A stretch of DNA of 64,000 nt, taken from contig CM049322.1 in assembly GCA_026874595.1 (NCBI GenBank), positions 52,913,386 through 52,977,385 of the forward strand. Direction: 5' to 3'. A program made the position numbers and the translations under genes. Below, one piece after another: positions 20,808 to 34,403 of this stretch (position 1 is its first letter; every line of letters begins with the position of its first letter). Source of the DNA: Sipunculus nudus. Its lineage: Eukaryota > Annelida > Sipuncula > Golfingiida > Sipunculidae. Below the pieces are notes generated by a model. It had not been told where the DNA came from and searched no databases. It was given only the letters and a program-made list of their open reading frames with translations.

Positions 20808-20847
20808 ATGTTCCTGTTTGCAGTGTCTATCTTGGTCGCTAGCTCAG
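20808..20847 (+). CDS. Candidate signal-peptide first exon
   Basis: An ATG opens 13 codons of hydrophobic sequence (MFLFAVSILVASS) and runs straight into a GTAAGG donor at 20,848, leaving one extra nucleotide, so the intron is phase 1. That phase matches the acceptors of the ILEI exons in this window. It could be a first exon of the ILEI copy-2 gene or of an unseen gene. The evidence is only the start codon, hydrophobicity, donor and phase. Confidence 0.35.
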
Positions 20848-22084
20848 GTAAGGACGTTTCCTTTCTGTTGATTCCACCTTCAGTGGAGAAAGTAGCTGCT
20901 TTATCTAGCCCAGTTCCTTGTTTCTGCATGTAATTTGAATATACTTTATTCTCATGTTTTACGAACAATCTAAAAAAATCAGTATTGTCACAAACTTAGA
21001 TGAACTTTTGCAAAAATGTCTCCTGCATTTTCGCGACAATATTAAAATTCTTTATTATCCAAGCTTTTAGCTTTTAATTCTTAAATTATCAGGTTAATCT
21101 GTGATTAAAAAAAAGGTTCCAATAAACTGTTATCTAATTTTTTCACACAATAGTTAGACAATACATGATATAGCACAGGTTCTAGTGTTGCTAAATCATG
21201 AGTGAAAGAGGCAATCTTGCATTCTAAGAAAAGGAGGTAATAGCCACGAAAGCAACAAACTATGGATTAGACTGGTGTAAGGAGATTCAAAAATATTACC
21301 CTCATTGATATAGTTTTGCCTTATTTCACTTTTAGCTTTTACTTTATTTAGAGAAACCAGCGTAAAAGGGCATAAGTAGAACAAAAATTATTTCGAAACT
21401 TAGCGAAATACAATCCCATGGTATATTAAATTTGGATCTTGGCACGATATATTCCGTATGTCCGATTAATGCCCTTGTCCCTTTTACTCAAGAAATTTAT
21501 TCGCTTTGCACTAGCAAGTAAATTAACATATGTAAAATGTCGAACTTTGTCGATTTGTCGAAATGTCGATTGTCAGAATTGTCAGAATTCATTTAAGTAT
21601 ATGAATGATTCTTTAAATATTTGACAGGAGAATATGTTAATTGTCTGTTGATCAAAATATTGATATTTTGGGTAATAAATTCACACAACGTATGCAGGGG
21701 CTTCTATAATATCAGTAAGCTTAGCTTCACCATGCAATCCTATCAATGTTTATAACAAAACAAAAACCTTCATGACGCCTTTCAAACAGAACTGTTTTAG
21801 CAACCGCGGATTGCAGAAAACGATTTTGGGCTTTCACTCGGCAAATAAATCAAAACGGTTTGGGCAGTTGGAAAGTGTAGGCGGCGTCATGCCTACCAAC
21901 CAAATGGTCATATGAAATAATGGACCAGACGTGCCAGGGAGCAGACGTGCAATAAGGGGTTACGCAACATTGGCCAAAGCGCACATTTAATGCCTTGTGA
22001 ACGGCCAATGTAGATTGAAAACGCTTTGAAACTATTTCGCATTTGCCGTGTGAAATTATTAAAAGTAAGGTTTTAATACGGAAC
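20848..22084. other. Non-coding stretch
   Basis: AT-rich sequence without a recognised gene or repeat. A small run of CGA/TGTCGA words (about 21,540-21,590) is a local simple repeat. Confidence 0.4.
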
Positions 22085-22086
22085 TA

Positions 22087-24007
22087 CGGTGGCTGATTTA
22101 GGACACAGAAAAAAAAATATTTATCTCGTGATCTCGAGATAACATCTCGAGATCTCGACAAAGAATTTCGCAAAAAAAAAAATTAGGAAGCAAAAAAAAT
22201 TTTTAGGAAGCAAAAAAAAATTTTAGGAAGCAAAAAAAAAAAAAATTGAGGAAGCATTAATATAATTTTAGGAAGCAAAAAAAAAAATTTTTAGGAAGCA
22301 AAAAAAAAAAAATTTTAGGAAGCAAAAAAAAAAAAAATTAGGAAGTATAAAAAAAATTTATGAAGCAAAAAAAAAATTTTTAGGAAGCAAAAAAAAAATT
22401 TTAGGAAGCAAAAAAAAAAAAAAAATTAGGAAGCAAAAAAAAAATTTTGGAAGAAACCCCAGCTGGGAATGGGTCTTATAACGTCACTTTGACGTATAAA
22501 CATTTTATCTAAAGGCTACTTGTATACAAGCCACTTGAGCAAGTGTTAACATACAGATAAAAACATGTAACAGAGTTATTGAAAGATCACTAGTTGATAT
22601 TCGTTGGAGCATGTGAAGCAATGCAGTATTTGTCATTTACAGAATTCTGTAATCTCTGAATTGAAGCCAGATGTTTCTGCCGGACGTCTTTCTATTACGA
22701 TCGGTGGCAATTTTTGCACCCCCCCCCCCCCGACCCATGTTATAAAAAAAACGTGGATATAGACAAAGACACCGCCTTTACCCATGGCATTGGCTCATTT
22801 TTATGAAAGATTAATAGATTATGTTTACCTAGATTATGTTTATGATCACCTTCACTTCTTTAATATGTATATGCAGAGTTAGCCTGTATTACAAAGATTC
22901 TATAAATAAGGCAGGTGAATAGCGACTTTAAGACCAAAGCAGAGCATTTTGCTGAAGAAAAATCATGATGAGAGATGATCGAAATTTTAAAGCGTTTATT
23001 TATGAATATAAAACATTTATGAAGATAGGTTGATTAAATTAATCTGAGCTATAGTAAGAGCTAAAGTGGATCAAGACTTGGGCTTTAGGGGCTGAAGCAA
23101 CGTCCCTCCCCGACCCCCCCCCCCCCCCCAGCGTACCTACCCGAAAACACAGTAATCAGTTTTAGCATATTTTAATTTATGATGGTCTAATACATGTTCC
23201 ATAAAACGACACACCATTTCAATAAAACAAAAGCTGAAAGAAATTGTACAAAAAGCGTGTTTCTATAAGAAGCTCATATTTGTTTGTATTCTTAAAATAA
23301 TAAGGTACCCACAATGCATGCATGCAGACCTAAACATTTCTATTTGAGTGATTGAACAGACATCGCTCCGAATCCGCCGTTCAGGTAGAATGTTTCAGAT
23401 TCTTTAGGCTTTGACATCTTCCTTACGGATATGAATATTAAATATTGAATTTATATTGAACTTTTCTTCAACTCGCCTTATCTCAGGGGATATACAAACT
23501 TGATTGATTTTAAATTAATTATATTGTATTACCGTTCAGTTAAACACAGTATACATGGTCTTTGTTTTATAATTGCAATAGTAAGCACTCTTAACGTATA
23601 CTGTCCCCATAAGTTTGCTTTGTTTTATGTCAATTCAGCTTCGAATGGTTCGTACAAGTGTGACATTTTTTCTGGAGACCTCGAAAGATAATTTTTTTTT
23701 TGCTTCCTAAAAATTTTTTTTTTTTTGCTTTCTATAATTTTTTTTTTGCTTCCTTAAATTTTTTTTTTTTGCTTCCTAAAATTTTTTTTTTTTGCTTCCT
23801 AAAAATTTGTTTTGCTTCCTAAAATTTTTTTTTTTGCTTCCTAAAAATTTTTTTTTTGCTTCCCAAAATTTTTTTTTTTGCTTCCAAAAAAATTTTTTTT
23901 TTCTTCCTAAAATTTTTTTTTGCGAAATTCTATGATGAGATCTCGAGATGTTATCTCGAGATCTCGAGATAAATATTTTTTTTTTCTGTGTCCTAAATCA
24001 GCCACCG
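22087..24007. mobile_element. Non-autonomous TIR transposon with repeat-array arms
   Basis: The ends are inverted: CGGTGGCTGATTTAGGACAC on the left and its reverse complement on the right, each next to TA, which fits a TA target-site duplication. Inside each end a palindromic CTCGAGAT block precedes an array of ~20-bp units, TTTTAGGAAGC plus an A-run on the left (22,178-22,450) and the mirror GCTTCCTAAAA plus a T-run on the right (23,690-23,925). The core of ~1.2 kb has no transposase. TA duplication suggests mobilisation by a Tc1/mariner-type enzyme (inference). Confidence 0.75.
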
Positions 24008-24009
24008 TA

Positions 24010-26915
24010 CTGAACATATATTTACCTTATATTCCATAAAGTCTCTAAAAAGGATATTCATGCCAGCCAAAGAAATTATGATAGGAGTGTTTTATGACAT
24101 GAGAGTTAGGGCACGAGGGCACACCTTCATGCCCTTACAATGTTAGGGTATGAAGGGAGACCCACATGTACTCTATGTTGCAAAAATAAGAAGGGTTTGC
24201 GTAACTTATCTAAAGGGTTCAGATACGGCATATATTAGAATATAATACATGCGTCATAATGTACTAATGCTCATAGTGTATGAGTACATAAAATACTATA
24301 GGATAAAATAGCCAATTCTAAAACTAAAAACGCATCCATAAATATGAAAGTGATGCAATCGACCAATACATTACTATACATCTTGTTTTTCTTGTCGAAC
24401 ACACGGAACTCAAATTAACTTTCATCGGTCGTGACGCATTACTAACCCAATAAACATAGGAGAATTTGATCAGACTTTTAATACAGAGAAGCATTCAGTC
24501 AATAATTTACTATGGGTTTAGTCGGTGTGTATACAGCGTGTGTGATTGTGGGTTGTGTGTGTGTGTGGGGGGGGGATTTTGTCATCATGCAAAAAAAGAG
24601 AAATACTTTGCCATTACTTTTATTTCAATCTAATGAAAAAAAAATTAGAGTCGTACCAAAATAATACTTGAGCACAAACCTGAAATTTGGAAAGCCTTTT
24701 TTGTTTAAATAATACTGTCCAGTCTCCCGGGGTTAGTGACACTAGAGATTCATTTTCAAAGGACCATCTGGAGACGAAATTTTGTCGTATTACTGGGACC
24801 TTGTTTTTTAAGTGGTAAGTGTATGAAAATGAGTCCCGATCAGCTAATAAGTCTCAACAATGATCTTATTTCATTGGATAGATAAAGAAGATAATTCATG
24901 TATCTCGTTTTTCATAATCATATAATTTCTACTCAGAACTACTAAAGTCTTCATTGGCGTTTGTCCAACTCTTTGTAGACTTCTGGTTAGTATGGATTAT
25001 TTATATAGAAAGATTTCTAAAAAAAAACTCGGAAAACTATACAGCAGAATATATAAAATTTGTTTTCATTTGCGATCGGAATTGATGTAATCACATTACA
25101 TGCGAGTTAGCCATGCTGGTGATCCAAAAATACTCTAAAATAAATAATACAAAACGAATATTTCCAAATAATATTGTAATTTCTATGATGACTAACATCG
25201 GCACAAAATTGACCAATTACAAAATGATAAATAAAGATATTGCTTTAACCATAAATAGAAAATTCGTCTTGATTTCAGGTGACGTGATCCGCTTTCCGCA
25301 CGTGTATCAAATATAATCACATATTTGCTGTTCTCAAGTGTTACACGGATGAATGGGCACGGGTCATGAGCTCTCTATGGGCCGGTAAAATTTTAAAGAC
25401 TTCATAGAAAGACTCAGAATCAATTAAGTTGTGTCATCTCCATCAATAAAGTGTTAACTTTTTAAATTTTAACCTGACCCACAACCATGACATGAACAAA
25501 TCTCCGATGCCTACGCCTTAAAGATACGAGCCACAAGGCTCAGTGGCAAGGGGCGTAGAATACAACTATATTATCCTTTTGAAATTTGCAATTGCAAAGG
25601 ATATCAAGATATGTAAGATAAAATTTAAGGTTTACGAGAGATGTCATAAATAATGTTAGTCTATGTATGATTCCATGATGACGAAAAGAGTAATTTAGAA
25701 TAAACGACATGCGTCCATACATCACCGAAGTATCTACTGGTAAGTCATGCAGCTGTCATTCTGTATTACAATGCATCCTCCATCGAACGACCTTAATGAT
25801 CAAATTTATAATGCGTCACGAATAAAGCAAATATAAAAAGTTTTCCCATGGATCTTATTTTCTCTCACCTGGATCTCGGACATTCCGGCTGTGATAGGAT
25901 TATGCTGTTTGTACAACAACATTATACTGCCCATGAGGGCGCTGTATTTTAAAGCACTGGTAGACATGTGACGTCATGCCAGAGACGCTGGTACATTTCA
26001 ATCACACTCCGGGAGATAGAATGCTGTACATGTATATTTCACTTTAAACAGTTCGAACAGGTGACTTGATGTTAGCTGGCACACTCACCACTTAATGTAA
26101 ATGTTCCTCGCGTGTGTAACATATCTAGGCCGGGGAATGGTTGATTTTGTGATGCAACATCAGATGCACACACCAGATGCACATGCACCATGAGGGAACG
26201 CTGGCTAAATATTAATGTTCATGTTCATGTTAAACAAGAGTATAAAGAAAATAAATTCCCCCGATGCTTACCACGTTTTACCTGGTTGCCGCCATGTTGC
26301 TAAATTAACCTCCTTTACTAGAGAGCAGGAATCTCAGGACACGCGTATTATCCGGTGACATACGTATTTTATATAGTTCTTTAACCCTCCCACAACACGA
26401 AGTGGAATATATCAGTAGTGATCCAGTTCCTCTTAATTCGGAAATAAGAACATCCTGGTTAAAATTATAGTAACATTTAACAGCATAATAATTCACATTG
26501 TTATTATGTCGTTTTGCTCAGCTAATTAAGATATAAACCTAAATTGGTAACTTTAGAATGACATTTTTTTCACAATCGTTTATAGGTAGGTATAAGATTT
26601 GAAAATTCATTGTTGTCACAATTCCACACTGTGATACAGATCTGAAACTGTTTTATATTATTATTTTATATTTCTCTTTCATTTCAAACCTTTTTATGGC
26701 GCTTCCTAAATTTATCTGAATATACCTGACTGTATTTAATACAAAAAAATGCATAAATGAAGGGAAGGAAAACAGGATACTTTATTTTTATTTAAGTAGA
26801 TTAACATTCTAAATCAATTAATAAACTATCCAATATCAATATGTTTTAAGGTAAATTCAAGCTCTCATTATCTTGTATTAATATGACAGAAAAAAGAATG
26901 TCAAAAAGAAATTCT
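24010..26915. other. Non-coding stretch
   Basis: No gene recognised on either strand. It includes a short GT/G-rich tract near 24,541-24,575. Short frames (about 60-67 codons) at 25.1-25.7 kb and 26.3-26.5 kb have no features supporting expression. Confidence 0.5.
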
Positions 26916-26988
26916 TTTTCAGGTGGAAAATTCATCGTTAATTATGCAACTCTAAAAAAGGGTTGCACTGATTTTAAAAGAAAACAAG

Positions 26989-27900
26989 TGACCCGTGGGT
27001 CATGACGCTCAGCCGACTGACATGTTGACAATATGTCCTTACACAGACAACTAATTAAGATAATGTAGGTGGCATCATTGTTCATGCATATTGGCTTAAG
27101 TTCATCAGGACCCATAAGCACAACAAATCTGATGACAAACCAACCGGCCTTTCAACTGTTTTTGTGCTTTATTTCTAGGGGGCTTAAACATACCCCAAAA
27201 CTCTGAGAATATTGTTCATTGTGACCTAATTTCAGGTTTCCAAGGAGATTTTCATAGACCTCCCTGGATTTTAGGTTAGAAGATTCCAGGTTCAATGTTA
27301 ATGATCTGTGCCCTGCTTTGGTATCAAATTTTTAATTATGACGGGAGTTGCTTATAAGCCAAATAGCTCAGAGAATATGGAATATGCATCAGTTGTTCAG
27401 ATCCTTGAGCTTTTGTATCAAATTTTTATTATTCTGGGGGATACTTCGGAGCCCCAGAGCTTAAAGAATATGGATGACAGAGACCTAATTTTAGGTTTCC
27501 AAGGAGATTTTTCATGGACCTCTCTGGGTTTAAAGTGAGAATAGATATTCCAGGTCTAGCGGTTACGATTGGTGCCCTGTTAACAGATCGTCACATCTTT
27601 TAAGGTCTCAAAAATAGAGAAAAAAAATCATGAAAAATTTATGATGAATGCATTAGTTGTTCAGATACTTGAGCTTTTGTATTATATTTTTCATTATTCT
27701 GTTTGGGGGGGTCTTTGGAGCCCAATAGCTTGAAGAATATGAGTAACAGAGACCTAATTCCAGGTTTCCCAGGAGATTTTTCATGGACCTCTTTGGATAT
27801 AAAGTAAGAAGATTCCAGGTCGAGTTGTTACAATTTGTGCCTTGTTAACGGACAGACGGCCGGGTGGCCGGGTGGCCGGACGGACGACGGACAAAGAGTG
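26989..27900 (-). repeat. Inverted copy of the ~200-bp repeat family
   Basis: Starting at GTGACCCGTGGGTCATGACG, three units of about 200 bp follow, each with GACCTAATTNCAGGTTTCC and a CCTCCCTGGAT-like phrase. They are reverse-complement relatives of the 0.5-1.7 kb array. The block ends near a (GGCCGG)-rich patch and GACGGACAAAG at about 27,850-27,895, like other dispersed repeats in this window. Confidence 0.55.
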
Positions 27901-27939
27901 ATCGCTATAGCTCAGGTGACTTACTGTCAACTGAGCTCA

Positions 27940-28810
27940 AAAATGGCATAATAATAGGGAAACAGATCTGTCTGCTGAATATATCATTTTTTTCATTTTT
28001 ATGATCCTTTGCAAATGTTAGATTACTGAACGTACATAGTAACAATTATATTTGTATACAATTTTTACAATAAAAAATTAATACAAATTTTTAAAATAGA
28101 AAAAAAGTTAAAGAAGAAATGATCTAGTATGAATCAAAATATCTCTCTCTGAGAGATAATAAACAAACGACAATGAAGTGTAGAACTGATAAATTATTTG
28201 TAAGGACACTTTAGGATCACAATCATGTTTGAAAAGTACATGTCATTCCTAAAGGCATGATCCGATTGACATTGATAATTCATCGTGTGGCCGAGAAGGT
28301 GATATTTAGAAATTCTTTTTCAGGTGGACAAATCATTGTCAATCATGCAACTCTTAGTATTTAAAAAATGGGTGTTGCACTGATTTTAAAAGAAAAAATG
28401 GCATAATAATAGGGAAACAGATCTGTCTGTTGAATATATCATTTTTTTTTTCATTTTTATAATCGTTTGCAAATGTTAGATTACTAAACGTACATAGTAA
28501 CAATTATATTTGTATACATTTTTTACAATAACAAAATTAATACAAATTAGTAAAAATACAAAAAAAGTATAAAAAAGTCAGGTCGATCAGCTTTTAAGCA
28601 GAACCTGCGAAGAAATGATCTAGTATGAATCCAAATATCTCTCTCTCTTGGAGATAATAAACAAATGAAAATGACGTGTAGAACTGATGAATTATTTGTA
28701 AGGACATTTTAGGATCACAAATCATGATTAAAAAAAGTTCATTTCATTCCTAAAGGTCTTATCCAATTGACATAGATATTTCATCGTGTGGCCGGGAAGG
28801 TGACATTTAT
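27940..28810 (+). repeat. Direct duplication, two ~430-bp units
   Basis: The segment beginning ATGGCATAATAATAGGGAAA at about 27,943 recurs from about 28,398 and stays similar through CTCTCTCTNNGAGATAATAA and GATCACAATCATG. The joining piece (TTCTTTTTCAGGTGGA..GCACTGATTTTAAAAG) also occurs at about 26,916. No coding content. Confidence 0.7.
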
Positions 28811-31048
28811 AATTAAATCAGTTATTTACCTGGCTATTATGGTATATTTATAAGATTTTGTTTCCAAAAGGGGACATAATTAAAATAAACTGCAGTTGAA
28901 GACACATAGCTTATGCAAAAGGTGTATATACAGGGCTTTCAATTAGAAGAACATTTGAAGAGTCCGGGACGCTCAGGCATCAATTTGGAGGGAGTCCAGT
29001 CTGAGTTTGGAGTATACCAGAGGAGATGACATGTATCTCATTTTGAAGAATTATGTAAAAAAATGAATTGTTTTCTATGGCATTATTATATCATTAAATA
29101 CATTTGTCATCATTTGAATATATACTTATAGCGAAATGTTAGCCTCAGTTATCAGCACTGTTTTACACCACTTTCGGTTTTTTTTTTCAGGTAGCCGGTA
29201 ATGGTTATTGACTGCCATAATGTCAAATAGGGCACAGCAGTTACCAGTAGGGCCACTTAATGACACGAGTTAGCTGTGTGTGTAGCAGTGTGTAGCGCTG
29301 GTCTGTTATCACCACAGCAGGGGTATCGGGTTTCTCGCGCAGAGTAACACTTTGGGCCACTATAGCTCACTGATGTATGGATCAGCAGGGACATGTACTG
29401 TATTTTATACTCCCAAACAGTTGATTTTTAATCAATTATTTCAATTTTTGTATGTTAAGAAATATCATTTTGTGGAGCTGGTCATGTTAAAAAATGGTTA
29501 AATTATATTAGAAATCAGCGGAGCAAGGACGCATATTTCATACCAAACTAGGCAAACATATAAAATATTAGGAATCTAAAAAACAGTGTATTTTACAGAA
29601 AAAAACCCTGGTATAACTCATTAAATCCAATTTTTAGAGTAAAAATTTTTCCCTGAATGATACTTTATGTCTTTCTGCACCTGGGCCTCCAACACCTGTT
29701 TGATTTCATTTTTTCTTGTTCCTCTATGGTCAGTAAAACCTCTTCCTGTAAGCTAGTTTAAACCTTAACCCAAGGTCTATTCTCATAAAATTCCCTGGTA
29801 TTTATTTACCTGTTATTACCACGAGCGCCTAATTCACGTATACGATGCTTTATTTTCACTTATAAATATAAATAAAAAGAGAGAATAAGAAAAACAAAAT
29901 AGAGTGTATTTACCAAGAAGTAACATTTCTTTATCATATGGAGAACAAATGAAACCCCTATATTAAAAACAGATCTGAATATATTATATCTAACAGTAAA
30001 ATAGTGGTGTACGCCAAACCTTAATTATAGATTATAGATTATAGATTATATTACAATTATAGATATCCAAGGCAAGCTAATAGTCTGAATGTATCTTGTA
30101 TGAGTATATCATGTTACTAGAGGTGCGGACAGGACCGAACCACCCCCTGGAAGTCCGGTCCAACACATAATAGGTCCGGTCCTGGTCCGGTCCAGCCGTA
30201 TGCAGTCCAATACATTAGTTGGACCAGTCCAGGCGGTTTGGTCCATTTATTAAAATATAATTGAAATAAAAAAAATGATTTTGTGAATTATGGTCGATTT
30301 ACTATTTCGTAAGTCTACACCAGCTTTCCTTTATTTGATATTATTTTCTGTGTTCAGCTATACATTTCTCAACATTATCCCATGTATGATTTCCTCTAAA
30401 CTCAGTGCTAGAGCATGTGCTTTCGTAACCGGTAATAAATTATACCAAATAGGCGATAGCTATCCGATGGTTTTGTCTCATCAGAGTTTGTCATAGTTAA
30501 AGTACACTCATGTGGTTTATGACTTGTTGGATAAGTTAACCTGTCATCAAGTAAACGTTGGTACAATTAATGTTTTTTTTTTATATATTACTTTATCATA
30601 TGGTTGCTTATGTGAGTATTCAAATAAAATAAAAATTAAAGAGATTCCACTGCATAGTTGTTCATAAAACAAAATGTTTATCTATATTTAGTTTATTGAA
30701 CGTAGAATCTATATCTATCCAGCCCAGTCTAACCTGTCTATGCCATTTCCATCTATACACAATGAACCAGCATCGCTATTCATACATCTATATATAATAT
30801 ATACCGTACACCATATAAGGCCATTAGTTCGTTATGCTGCATGCAAAGTCGCCGTGCCGACACATAGTGGGTGAGACTATGGCGTCACTACCGTGACCTC
30901 ACTTCGCTGGTTCCTATTAAAGTGTGCTAATACACAGAGGGGAAGGGGATCTGGAGTAGCCAAGTGGTTAAGGCACCCGACCAGAATCGGAAGATCGATT
31001 GTGCGTTGATTCCCACCTTCAGTGAACCCATTTTTCTGTGTAAACCAT

Positions 31049-31103
<55 letters not shown>

Positions 31104-31777
31104 TTTATATATATATATATATTTATATATATATACTTATTGTATAAAAACTTATAAATATCGCCATCTATTCTAGTGAATATGGACAACATTAATGTAT
31201 ATTTTGTATATTACATCAAACTGTGATATTTCAAATGGATAATTGTGTTGAGAAATTGTTAAATTGTTAACTGTATTATAAGGCATTTCAATACATATGC
31301 GTATATGTGTGTGAATGAACGTGTATGTGGCAATTCTCAAAATTCTCCTGTAAACACACATGATTCTCTTATCCATTACAATTGTCTTCCTTTCTAGTGG
31401 TCGAGGAACATGTGACAGAAAACTATACAAAATAACTGAAATGAATTTAACATTTAAAATCGATTGCCGACAATAAAGCGACTATAATACGCATCACCTT
31501 TGAGGCACCTTTGTATTGGTTGCGCTGTACCTGAGATCTAAGGCAATATATGAAAACGCACACACAAGGGAAAGCATTTTATTCCAAACCAAACTAACGG
31601 GTAAATTGATACGATCACTTAATAAATGGCCCCAACGACGAAATGACATCCCTGCTGAGCTTGAGGCTGAGATAAGGGTTTGGTTATATTTATGAAAGCT
31701 ATATGATGTATTCATCTGGTATCATTTGCAGCTGCAACAACTGGGTGTCTGCATTAAAGCCTTGTTCGTTTGACAAA
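28811..31777. other. Non-coding stretch with SINE-like head and TA tract
   Basis: No gene recognised. At about 30,120-30,245 there is a GGTCCGGTCC-rich low-complexity patch. At 30,953-31,020 a tRNA-like head (GTAGCCAAGTGGTTAAGGC..GTTGATTCCC) resembles a SINE start, followed by a (TA)n tract at 31,053-31,134. Confidence 0.5.
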
Positions 31778-31826
31778 ATGGTTTTTGGGCGTTCATTTAT
31801 CGCATTCCTCCTGATCCAAGGCCAAG
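31778..31826 (+). CDS. Candidate signal-peptide exon of ILEI copy 2
   Basis: An ATG opens 16 codons with a hydrophobic core (MVFGRSFIAFLLIQGQ), ending with one nucleotide before a GTAATA donor, so the intron is phase 1. The next phase-1-compatible acceptor on this strand that leads to a clear domain is the ILEI exon at 34,404, 2.6 kb downstream. It is the better placed of two candidate first exons (the other is at 20,808). The donor is weaker than consensus and no promoter was identified. Confidence 0.4.
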
Positions 31827-33785
31827 GTAATAAGTTGCTCATGGCGTACAAATTAGCCAATTATAGCATGTGACAAGATTAGCATATAGAAATTCACGTG
31901 TTTTGTTTACGTGAACCATATATACTTATCTGTATCGGTCAGGTTAAGGTGTTAGATTAAATATTTATCACCATCACCTAAGTAAATTAGAATATTCAAA
32001 GGAAATGTTATTGGGTATAGAGCAGTTTAGAAAATAGACGTTAATGAAATAAAATATTTATCTATAATTAGTTTATTGAATATACAATCTACGTCTATCG
32101 AGCCCAATCTAACCAGGCTTTTATTTATCTTTGTGGCTCGAGGGATCTTTGTTATTATTTTTTCACCCTCTTTTTTTCACCTCCTCATGACTAATTAGCA
32201 ATCTCGTTTAAATTTACAAAGTATGCCAGTGTCTTATGATCTTTAACACTTTTTTTAATATTACACAGTCTACAATAGGTCCTAAGCAGTCAGGTGGTAC
32301 AGGATCGCCTCTCTAGGTTGGGCGCCCGGTTTCAATATATGACCTTGCGTTCAGAGTATGTTGTATATGACCGTGCATGGCCCGCGGTATTATCTGGGTC
32401 TTTCGGTGTCCTTAAACATACAGGCCAGCCAACGCCACAATCTCAGCCACTGAGATGTCCTATTACAATTTATAATGCCTGTAATCGCCTCATCAATAAA
32501 GAAAATATGTACAGTTTCCTACAGATGTTTGGCCTCTCAAAGCTCGGATATCTTCTTCAACAGGACCGCAGGCTCGACTACTTTATGTTGCTGTAGATCA
32601 CAATATACTGTCCATTCAGGGCGCCTCTCTTTACGGATCCTCGTCTTAAACCGAGTGAAACCATTTTAGGAGTGACAAATTTTCCTAAAGCGTAGATGCC
32701 TCTGAAACTAGTGGTCCCATCCTATTAATAATAAATGAATTTAATCGGTTTATTCATTCAATAACAGTCAGCACCTGACGTGTGCCATTTTTATCCGCGA
32801 CTACTATCAACTATCCGTTGATCTATGCACAGAGCTTTATATAACTTCAGGAAGGCATCACCTTGCATACAGCTATTACTCCCTCCACGCTCACAATATA
32901 GTAATGTCGGATGACACGACAATGGAACAATATAGCGACAACAAAATAAGTACAGTTTGCATCATACATGAATTTGTTGCTTACGTCCAAACATTATAGA
33001 AATCTGTTGATGAAAAGCTGAAGGTTGTGGGCATATTTTAACAGAAGGACCTGAAGTTGTCAATGTTGAGCAGATTATTTTCGCTTTTTTTGTAACCTTT
33101 ATACATGAAAATTTAATTTATGTATTTGACGTATAATTTACATATATTAAATAATTTTGAAGCCCATGATGCATCTTTATTAGCTGAATATACAAAACGT
33201 ATCTGTATGATGTTTCATAAATGCTATCATGTAAACTTTACACTCACTCTTAAATTTAAGAAAAATTTAAACTTCGGTTAGGCTCGATAGGTTTGTGGAT
33301 TTGTTACGCTGTGGGAAGCATTGCCTCATGCGAAATTGTATTACTCGCGTCTTTCATATAACGGCGGTTACAGAAACATGAAAATTAAGTGTTAAAATAC
33401 AGTTTTATTTTACAAAATAGATTTAAATAGCAGGGGATATGTACATTAAAAAAAGCAATGTGAATTTTAATTTCCATTTCTTTTAATATCCATCTTTATT
33501 TATGAATCTTCAATGAAATACGCATAATAATCATCAGTCCAATGTATAATATTTATCCTTTTAATAGCAGAAATACGTATACTTGGCGATAATGTATAAA
33601 GCCTGACGAAGCAAATTGTTATGTAAAGCCTAATACCTGAATTAGATTAAGCTGAATGTCAAATAATGTTATTGTTATTTGCAACTTTCGTTGGAACGCC
33701 TGAGTTGGATACCCGCGAATACCAGACCAATATCACGCGTCTCTGATGCTCATTCCCGCGTACCTGGAAAACATATAAAGATATG

Positions 33786-33837
<52 letters not shown>

Positions 33838-34403
33838 TATAAGTATATATATAATGAACAAAGATAATTTAACTATATTTAATGAATCGCTTCTCTACTA
33901 AAGGTAAGACTAGTAAAACAGCACAACAACAAAATTTCAATATAAGTGAATGGCTCCTATATTTAGTACCGAAACAAATAAGAAACATAGTTAATCAATG
34001 CCATTATTTGTCGATATCATAAATGTTTACTTGGCAATACGTGAGCGGTAATTTGAAATAGATAAGTTGCATATTACGTATTTTTAGAAACTTCACAACA
34101 GAGCAGTAGAGTAAAATAGCTCTTTTAAATAAATATATTCATCACAACTAATATAAAATTAAATATTTTCACTCCTCCTTTACTTTTTTTCATGTTACGT
34201 GGTATCGTTTTAGTTGAAACAATAAAATTTAGTGTGGACGTATTTTATGAGCAGAATGTTTTCCAGCTTTCATATTTTGGTTTGCTGCTGCGCAAGCTCA
34301 TATCTGTTTCTGCTATTTTTATATGTCCTAAAAAAATCATCTCGATTTGTCGCTCTTATTTTTGTTTTATATTATTATTTTTCCTTTTTGTGTTCAGTTT
34401 TAG
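31827..34403 (+). other. Presumed intron or intergenic DNA
   Basis: Contains a tRNA-like/SINE-like fragment near 32,285-32,345, a (TA)n tract at 33,783-33,834, and a T-rich tract ending TTCAGTTTTAG just before the ILEI exon. The long open frame running into that exon from about 34,232 is intronic pyrimidine-rich sequence, not a real N-terminus. Confidence 0.45.

Noticed and set aside
22178-23925. CRISPR-like array of ~20-bp units
   Set aside because: Units are separated by A-runs rather than unique spacers, and the two arrays are mirror images inside a transposon.
34232-34403. Hydrophobic N-terminal extension of the second ILEI exon
   Set aside because: The sequence is the T-rich intron tract before the TTTTAG acceptor; the homologous exon at 15,200 starts at the same junction.
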